A stretch of DNA of 64,000 nucleotides from Acephala macrosclerotiorum (taxonomy: Eukaryota; Ascomycota; Leotiomycetes; Helotiales; Mollisiaceae): positions 232,542 through 296,541 of the forward strand of contig MU119248.1 in assembly GCA_014904845.1 (NCBI GenBank), read 5' to 3'. Below, one piece after another: positions 57,417 to 64,000 of this stretch; position 1 is the first letter of the stretch; every line of letters begins with the position of its first letter. Under the pieces are notes generated by a model. The model was not told where the DNA came from. It did no database searches and was given only the letters and a program-made list of their open reading frames with translations. The position numbers and the translations under genes were made by a program.

Positions 57417-58357
57417 CTTGGTGCTTGTTGAGTTGCTTGATGAGCAGGGCGGTGCGAAATACCGGATTGAAACTTGAATTTGGGGAGTAAAGATAGAAGT
57501 ACTGGCTGGATCAGTGCTTTTGCAGTATTTGATACAGATTGCAACTTGTATCGTGCGATTTGGATTTTTAGATCCCCGGCCCTCCCCGCAAGAGTACACA
57601 GAGAGCCAAGATGTCTCTGTACAAAAACGTCACACGTAGGCATGCTACAGCCCCGGATGTCACCTTGTGAGATACCTTCCTCGTCATGTAGCGGGAACAC
57701 TCGTACGTGAAGCACTGAAATAAAATGAATTCGAATATGGTAGCTGGCAAATCATCACTTCGTTTACAATCATGCTCCAATTATCAGACGTGTTAGATAA
57801 GTGACACGACGAAACTGTAGCACTGAAGATGTCTCGGGAAGCTGCATTTTCACTGTATCTGGAGAAGTACATTTGGTTCGCGCTGGTCAAGTGACTTTCG
57901 AGTCATGTGAGAGCAAACGAAAACGCAAAAACTCGATCGAGTCCAATAAACAACGTAAAACGTACAAGTTATTTCTGTCGCGAAACACGTCAGTCATTAT
58001 TTCACCGGAAAAGAAGCTTATCCCCGCATGAGAGATAGGTCAAGGCTGAACTTCAATGCAGCCTGAGAAAGCTAAGAGAATAGAAATTTATGGTATTAAA
58101 AAACTTGTAGAGGACGGATGAAAGGACGAACCAAGAGGTTTCTTTACGGATGCTGGGGAACACGTAAACACTCTGCCGTAGCGTCTTCAGTGGCGTACCC
58201 CTCGCTGGAGATCCCTGCATCGGCCATTTTTTTTGGCGGATGAGGGCCGAGCACTCATGTACTCGACCTCACTTTTCAGCCTTCTTCCTTCGTCAACAAA
58301 CACATTTATCACGGCTTTAATGATTGAACAGTCTCACACATCGTCGTATCGCCCATC
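57417..58357. other. intergenic, no gene seen
   Basis: Divergent promoters of the small cysteine-rich gene and the C2H2 factor. Short frames only. Confidence 0.5.
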
Positions 58358-60736
58358 ATGAATTATAAAGGAATGGAATGCAGATTCTGTCAGAAGTCCT
58401 TCTCCAAGGGTGAACATTTGAGGGTAAGAGAATCGCCGATTAAGCCATAAATTCCTACTGACCGGCTTCAAGAGACATGAGCGCAGCCGTAAGTCGTGAT
58501 TTTCAACCAAATTCAGTATTACAACTGACAACATTCCCTCGAAGATACTGGCGCTCGACCATTTCGATGCAAAGAATGCCAGCGACCATTTGCGAGACAG
58601 GACTCTCTCGCCCGCCATGAGAAGCTTCACAATCGCAAAGAACCCCACCAATACCCCTCACCACCATCGAGTCTCATCTCGCAGCAAACGAGTATAGCGA
58701 CCTCACTCTCACCAATGGGCATACCAGAAATTGCGAATGAAAGTTCTAGGTCACTTCCTGGAATATCAGATCAAATGTCAATTGCAGGAGATCAGAACAG
58801 TATTGCGGGGTCGGCTGTCACTCGAACGATGCAGCCGCCTTCTGCAGACCTGGATTTCGACCTGATGTGGCCGGATTCGGAGGATTTATTTGAGACCTTG
58901 ATGGCGACAGAGATGACTAATCAGTGGCAGATGCCTCTTACTACGCTACCCATTTCCTCGAAATCACTGTATACTTCGAATAATGCGTTTGCGTCGCCGA
59001 ATGCGTTCCGTGAACAGGAGCCGGGTGTTGGACAGATTCCATCCGGAGAGAGTCATAAGGCAGTGCATAATGTTAGCAATATGGTGACTACAGTGGTAAG
59101 TCGTGGCGCGGGGTAGTGGGTTAATTATGGACTAACATAAATCTAGTCTTCTTCAGTTACAGCAGCGGTCGAGGCAACCTCTCTCAGCTCGGTATTTCTC
59201 GACGAATGTTTGCACATGTTCTTTTGCCGATTTATCCCAACATTTCCAGTCTTGCATCGAGCGACATTTGTCTTCCGAGAATGCACACAACCCCTTTTGT
59301 TGAATGCAATGGCAATCGGATCTCTGTACCTTGGCCCAAAGGACTCGGTAGCCAAGGGAGAAGCTCTCTGGCGGCTCGCACACGTAGCAGTGACCACATC
59401 AGTATTTCCCACTATCCAACTATGATGAGGATTTAATGCTAACAAAACTAAGTGGGAAGTTCTAATCACCCATCAAGGACCCTACGACTCCTGCCCAGGT
59501 GTCCAATTAGTCGTGACTTCCCTCCTTGCACAAATCTACGGCGCGCTTTCCAAAAACCGTACAATCCGGCAAACGTCGCAAGCCTTCCATGCACTTTCGT
59601 TCTTCTGGGCACGCCAATGTCCTCCTCCTTTAAAAAGTACCAATCTCCCGTCGCCTTCTGCATCTTCGGCAGAAAGAGAAATAGCCTGGAGGACGTGGGC
59701 CGCCAAAGAGATCCAGCAAAGAGCTCTACTGGGACATTATCTAGTTGATGGACTCATATCTCGAATGTTTGGAGAAGCGCCTTCGGTCCGGCATACAACA
59801 AACCAACTCGGTCTCCCAAGCACCGAAATAGCGTTTGAAGCCATGACTGCGGATGAGTGGCTGAACTGCATGCGTTCTTCCGACCCCACTTCCCTCTCTT
59901 TCCGGAAGATCATCTCTTCGCTCTTCCTTCCGGAATCGCAGAACCCAACGCTCAATCAGACGTTTTCTGCATATTCGTTGAGAGTTATATTGGAGGGGCT
60001 GCAATCATTGGTCTCTGATTGTGATAATGAAGAGGGATTGATTGGCGTCCCAACCAAATCGGAACTTCGCTGCGCATTGGCACAAATATATGAGTCAATC
60101 TCGTCTTCGCCCAACATCTCCTCACCGGAACGCCTCGAGCTCTTTTTGAGATGGCATACTATCTGCCTTGACGCCTGCAAAGATTCTTCGGTTCTTTGCC
60201 GCACTGTTTGTTCTCGCTACAACATTACGCAGCATGTAGTTAGTAGTAAAGGCGGGGATGAGAAAGGAGAGATAGATTTTGTATCCTGGGCCAACACCGA
60301 GGATGCGAGACGAGCTTTACTTCACGCCATCGCGATTCAAGAGATTGTCGAGCAATTACCAAGAGGAAGGGCACACGTTATCCATATTCCGAGCTCGCTC
60401 TTCGCGTCCGCGACAGTTTATTGCGTTTTCTCGCTCGCTGGACAGACGACCGTCAATCTTCCTTCTGTTGTTAATTGGCAGTCTGTCTTATCCTCCGGAT
60501 ACGAGAACGTCAATGGCAACATCGAGGGATTCGGAGATAGTGGGAATGTGTCGGAGACGAAGAAGTACATTCGAGGCGAGTACTCGAGCATCTTTGGAGC
60601 ACAAGGAGGGGCTAGCAAGAATTTGCTGTATGAGTTGAATTCGATGCAGAAATTGTTTAGGTGTTTGTGTAGTCAGTGGGGGATTGCGTATGATATGGAG
60701 GATGTTATTGATCAGTGGATAAGTCTTTGTCACTGA
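58358..60736 (+). CDS. C2H2 zinc-finger transcription factor with fungal_trans domain
   Basis: Five exons in consistent phase: 58358-58423, 58473-58488 (16 bases), 58545-59095, 59147-59401 and 59453-60736, giving 723 aa. Two C2H2 fingers open the protein: CRFCQKSFSKGEHLRRH up to His28, then CKECQRPFARQDSLARH up to His56, joined by the classic TGARPF linker. A Ser/Pro-rich linker follows, then a fungal_trans region beginning FLDECLHMFFCRFIPTFPVL, with ALWRLAHVAVTTS and later GVQLVVTSLLAQIYGALS and FHALSFFWARQ. Fungal factors of this design regulate local metabolite or nutrient genes. It is intact and lies between the BBE oxidase and the broken monooxygenase, so it may be the regulator of that locus. 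Confidence 0.92.
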
Positions 60737-61971
60737 GAGTCGGGGTAGGTACTATATTTTGGGACAGGAGGGAGATTGGAAGGTATGATAGTGGAGTCTT
60801 GGGCTTGGTGTATCACTGTTGGCGTTTATTTATGATAGTATGAGGACATGATGGCAAGATACATGATCTATGATTGAATGAAGCATGGTCGTCCATGGCA
60901 TCACGACTCTCAATAGTTTCCTCCTACCATTTGCTGCTCGATATTCTCCCATCACTTGCCCCAGTCTGTTCCTTCCAAATTCAGAGTGGAGGACAATGGG
61001 ATTCTCCCACCTCTTCCGACATCTTACATTCTGAGAGCCTCCTTCCACTTCCCAGCCCTGTCATATCGGGGAGGAGCAAGCCGCTCATCTTAAGCTTCCG
61101 AACATGTGGGGTAAAACGCCACAAAACAGCCCCACATGTCCCTCGACGTGCAAATTTCAGTACCACAGTCATCTGTCTATGTCAGTGTCGTATACTGTAT
61201 CTTCAAGTCTTCATTACAAGCCATACAATTGATACTTGCATCAAGACCCTCTTTCTGACCGAAAGGACACTTTACCCTGCCAAGCCCCCAAACTGTCAGA
61301 ATCCGCCCCCTGAATTGTTAGCGTCCCACTCGCTTGTAAGTGCCCCTCAAACTCCCCACGCTTCGGTCCCGAGTCGTCTAGGACCAGAGCTTTCATCCTC
61401 TTGATTTCCCTCTGTGTCTTGAGCCAACCAGATGTCCATGTGGAGGTCGAGTTAAGCCGCAGCTTACCTTCAAAGTTGAAGATGTCGGAATTCGCATTTG
61501 CCCCACATCTCACGTTTGCCACTACGTCCGAGCTCGCAACTCCGCATGGAGGGGAAGGCTGAAGAAGGTTGTAAAGAGCCTTCAGCCTTGCCGTGCCTCG
61601 CCTTTGGGAAGAAAGCTCTCCTCAACGGGACCGAGTGCTGATTGGAGAAGAAATCGGTTGGAGAATGCGGGTCTGCATGTCAGCGTCATGGCCCCACGTC
61701 TGGATGTTTTTGTTCCTGGCTGTTTTCTTTACATCTTTGAAGATGGCATGATTTTTCTAAAGCTTTCTCACCCCTCTTCCATTCTCGTGTATAAAGTTAT
61801 TTCATTCATTTCTTCTAGATTCAGAGGAAAGTTGAGAGATTGTTTTTAGTATCAAGGAGAAAAATTACCCCGTAATCCTCACCCCACATCAACTCTCCAA
61901 ATCACTACCAACTTCCTTCTTTCTTCTCTTCAGATATCAGCAAGATAGCGACGAACGGCCACCAGAAACCA
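60737..61971. other. intergenic with a paired CreA-like site
   Basis: No gene. Contains the inverted repeat at 61102-61139 (listed separately) and further CCCCACAT strings near 61501 and 61884. This is the promoter side of the monooxygenase pseudogene. Confidence 0.5.
61102..61139. promoter_or_regulatory. inverted pair of CreA-type motifs
   Basis: ACATGTGGGG, 18 bases, then CCCCACATGT: a perfect 10-bp inverted repeat whose core GTGGGG fits the carbon-repressor consensus SYGGRG. Paired sites are the form known to act in fungal promoters. Nearest downstream gene is the monooxygenase relic about 830 bases away. Activity is inferred only. Confidence 0.4.
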
Positions 61972-63425
61972 ATGAAAGTATGCATCATAGGTGCAGGTAC
62001 ATTTTCTCCCCTCCACTTCGCCCGCTCCCTCTCTCTCCTCCCCTCGCCAGAATCACCAGCTAATAAATCACCAAGGAATGGGCGGCCTCGCATGCGCCCT
62101 CCCCCTAGCAAAAAATGGATTTGAAGATATCCACGTCTACGAGACGGCGTCGAATTTGGCATTTGTAGGAGCAAGAATCCAACTCGCACCCAACATGTCG
62201 CGGATCCTGGATAGACCAGGGGCGTGGAAGGATATTGAGAGGGAGGCTGTGTTTTGTAAAGAGACTAGTATACGAGGTTTGTTCCCTCTAACCTTGGACG
62301 AAAGTAGGAAAGAGCAGAGCTGACTAATTTGTGTAAAAATAGAAGGAGCAACCGACGACGAACTCGCACATGTCGAACTCGATGAGATAAAGCAATTGTA
62401 TGGGTAACCGCATATGGTTGGACATCGCGCCTCGTTAGCAGGAGGACTTTATGAGGGATGTAAGAGGGAAAATGTGATACAGTTCCACTTCTCGATTGGC
62501 ATTCAGGACATCACAAGCTGGGAACCAAAGCCAAGGTTTACTGCTGTGCCGAAGAATGGGGAGCTGTACGAGGTCGAGCGCGATGTTTTGCTGGTGGCAA
62601 GTGGGGTGAAGAGTGAGACGAGAAGGCAGATGCCGAAACTGTTGAATCACTCGGCGCATGTACAGGATACGGATTAGGCTGCTTATCGAATCCCTCTTAA
62701 ACGATCGGAGATTGAACACGATCCCGAATCATTGGAGCTCATCGATTCGGAAAGGTGACGAGGTGGATAGGAGCCCGCCGCCACATAATCGCCTACCCAA
62801 TATCCAACAACACAGTCTACAACATCTCAACAACCCAACCGGACACCGACTTCGCTGCCGCTCCCTCCGAAACCTACACCACGAAAGGTTCAAAACCAGC
62901 TATGCTATGCGTCTTCTCAGATTTCTGTCCGAAGATACAAAGGATATTGAATTTGGTGCCGGATGGCGAGGTCTGTGAATGGAAATTGAGATTCTATACC
63001 CCTCTACCTACGTGGATATACGGCAACGTTGCGCTGGTCGGTGATGCTTCCCATCCAGCTCTTCCTCGCCTTGCTCAAGGAGCTGCGCAAACGATAGAGG
63101 ACTCTGCCGTTCTTGGAGTGTTGCTTGGGAAAGTGAGAGAGGGAAGAGCCGAAGTGGGGGACGTGTTGAAATTATATAAGGATGTGACGAAGGAGAGAGC
63201 GGAGATGCTGGTTGAGTGGGCCGCCGTGTCAGCGAGGGAATTGCATCTAGGGAGTGGAAGGCGAAGGAGGAGAGGGATAGGGTGTTTGAAGAACTTAAAA
63301 AGAAGGAAGGGAAGGCTAGAGTGCTGGATAAATGGGCGGATATGGATGTTCAGAGGGTGGGTTATGGGGTTGATGTTGTGAAGGTGGCTGAGGAAGAGTT
63401 TGGGAAGAGGTTTGGGAGTTCGTAG
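61972..63425 (+). pseudogene. FAD-dependent monooxygenase, salicylate-hydroxylase-like, inactivated
   Basis: ATG 61972 starts MKVCIIGAG and splices to MGGLACALPLAKNG, forming the FAD GxGxxG motif. A second splice near 62276/62342 leads to LAHVELDEIKQLYG, where a TAA replaces an expected residue before PHMVGHRASLAGGLYEG. Later a TAG stands where family members have Gln (before AAYRI), then a frame change brings TRWIGARRHIIAYP. The second FAD motif VGDASHPALPRLAQGAAQTI is intact. A second frame change near 63250 precedes the C-terminal EWKAKEERDRVFEEL. Two nonsense codons and two frameshifts. Family members hydroxylate aromatic acids. Confidence 0.86.
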
Positions 63426-63643
63426 ATCCGATGTGGCTGAAGAATGGAAATTTTTAGTCTGGTTAGTTCCTTTAGTTTTTAATAAGTGAAAGAAGCATTA
63501 GACTGTAGGAAAGGGTGATCGCCTTCTTCAGTATGTAAAATCGCCAAGTGGCCAACACGTCTAGACAAGTTCCAATATTCGATTATTTCCCATATGATGA
63601 TATTCTATTCCAACATAACACAACATTCATACAAATTCATCCT
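63426..63643. other. short intergenic region
   Basis: 3' flanks of the monooxygenase relic and of the right-edge gene. No feature seen. Confidence 0.5.
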
Positions 63644-64000
63644 TCAAGATTTGCTCTCGACATCTGTTCCGCTTCCAGTCCCGGCACTCACAGCCTCTTC
63701 CTTCCTGCCTCGGAATCTCTTTCCCAACAACTGAATCCCAATAGTAGAGAAGATACTAACTCCAATAATCAACGCAGCAACAACACCAACACTCACCACA
63801 ACACCAACACTGGTGAACATATCCGGGAACCAGAAAGGACCAATAAATCCCCAGATCTGTCTTACAAACCTGATGAACACTCCAATGCTTGCAGATTCTT
63901 CCTGAGGGGGACGAAGATTCAGCACCTGTCAGGAGCAGAGTTTACTCTGCGGGTGTCCCCTACGAACCTGTAGCTCCTTGAGAGCTTGATCTGCCTGGCA
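63644..64000 (-). CDS. membrane protein, C-terminal exons (5' end beyond the right edge)
   Basis: Two exons: 64000-63968 (QADQALKELQ) and 63925-63644, joined in phase 0 across a 42-base intron with a GTTCGT donor. The second exon reads VLNLRPPQEESASIGVFIRF, then VRQIWGFIGPFWFPDMF, then a long hydrophobic helix (VGVVVSVGVVAALIIGVSIF), and ends with a basic then Ser/Gly-rich tail. A single C-terminal membrane anchor with an amphipathic helix in front is likely. Too little of the protein is visible to name a family. Confidence 0.55.

Noticed and set aside
1..64000. CRISPR arrays, rRNA, bacterial-type operons
   Set aside because: No regularly spaced direct repeats or rRNA motifs were seen, and the intron-rich genes show a eukaryotic nuclear genome.

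Overview
This window is nuclear DNA of a filamentous ascomycete (Pezizomycotina). Genes are broken by many short GT-AG introns of about 45-90 bases. The gene families are ones seen in such fungi: HET, Zn2Cys6 and fungal_trans factors, sedolisin, SAT4-type rhodopsin-like membrane protein, fungal lipoxygenase and 2EXR. Gene-bearing stretches alternate with very AT-rich blocks that look like repeat-induced point mutation (RIP). A leotiomycete-like fungus is a reasonable guess, but it is inference only. Layout, left part: the window opens inside an INSIG-family sterol regulator (1-920, minus), then a small membrane protein and an intact HET-domain gene (4275-6474, plus). A 2EXR gene follows that was destroyed by a hAT transposon (9925-13471) with a perfect 8-bp target duplication. 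About 4.6 kb of decayed sequence comes next. Then come an intact five-exon rhodopsin-like membrane protein (18738-20064, minus), an intact six-exon secreted sedolisin peptidase (21954-24335, minus), a mariner-type MITE, a second 2EXR remnant and a Zn2Cys6 transcription factor (27662-30046, minus). Middle part (30-41 kb): this is a repeat graveyard. It holds a broken HET gene, a second hAT-like element (33400-37154) containing two 260-bp LTR-like repeats, one fresh and one mutated only by C-to-T and G-to-A type changes, and a further RIP-mutated element with long terminal inverted repeats (37973-40408). Right part (42-64 kb): a fungal_trans_2 factor sits next to an intact lipoxygenase (44521-46764). 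Next are a Gly/Ser-rich single-pass membrane protein and a nine-exon secreted cysteine-rich protein, whose cysteine modules lie on phase-1 exons (49622-51161). The stretch 51.7-63.4 kb resembles a decayed secondary-metabolism locus: a truncated LaeA-type methyltransferase, a frameshifted O-methyltransferase, an intact secreted berberine-bridge-type oxidase, an intact C2H2 transcription factor and a broken salicylate-hydroxylase-like monooxygenase. A second small cysteine-rich protein lies among them. The last exons of an unrelated membrane protein run off the right edge. No tRNA, rRNA or CRISPR array was found. Gene models were spliced by hand from reading frame and splice sites; those whose exon phases all agree carry the higher confidence.
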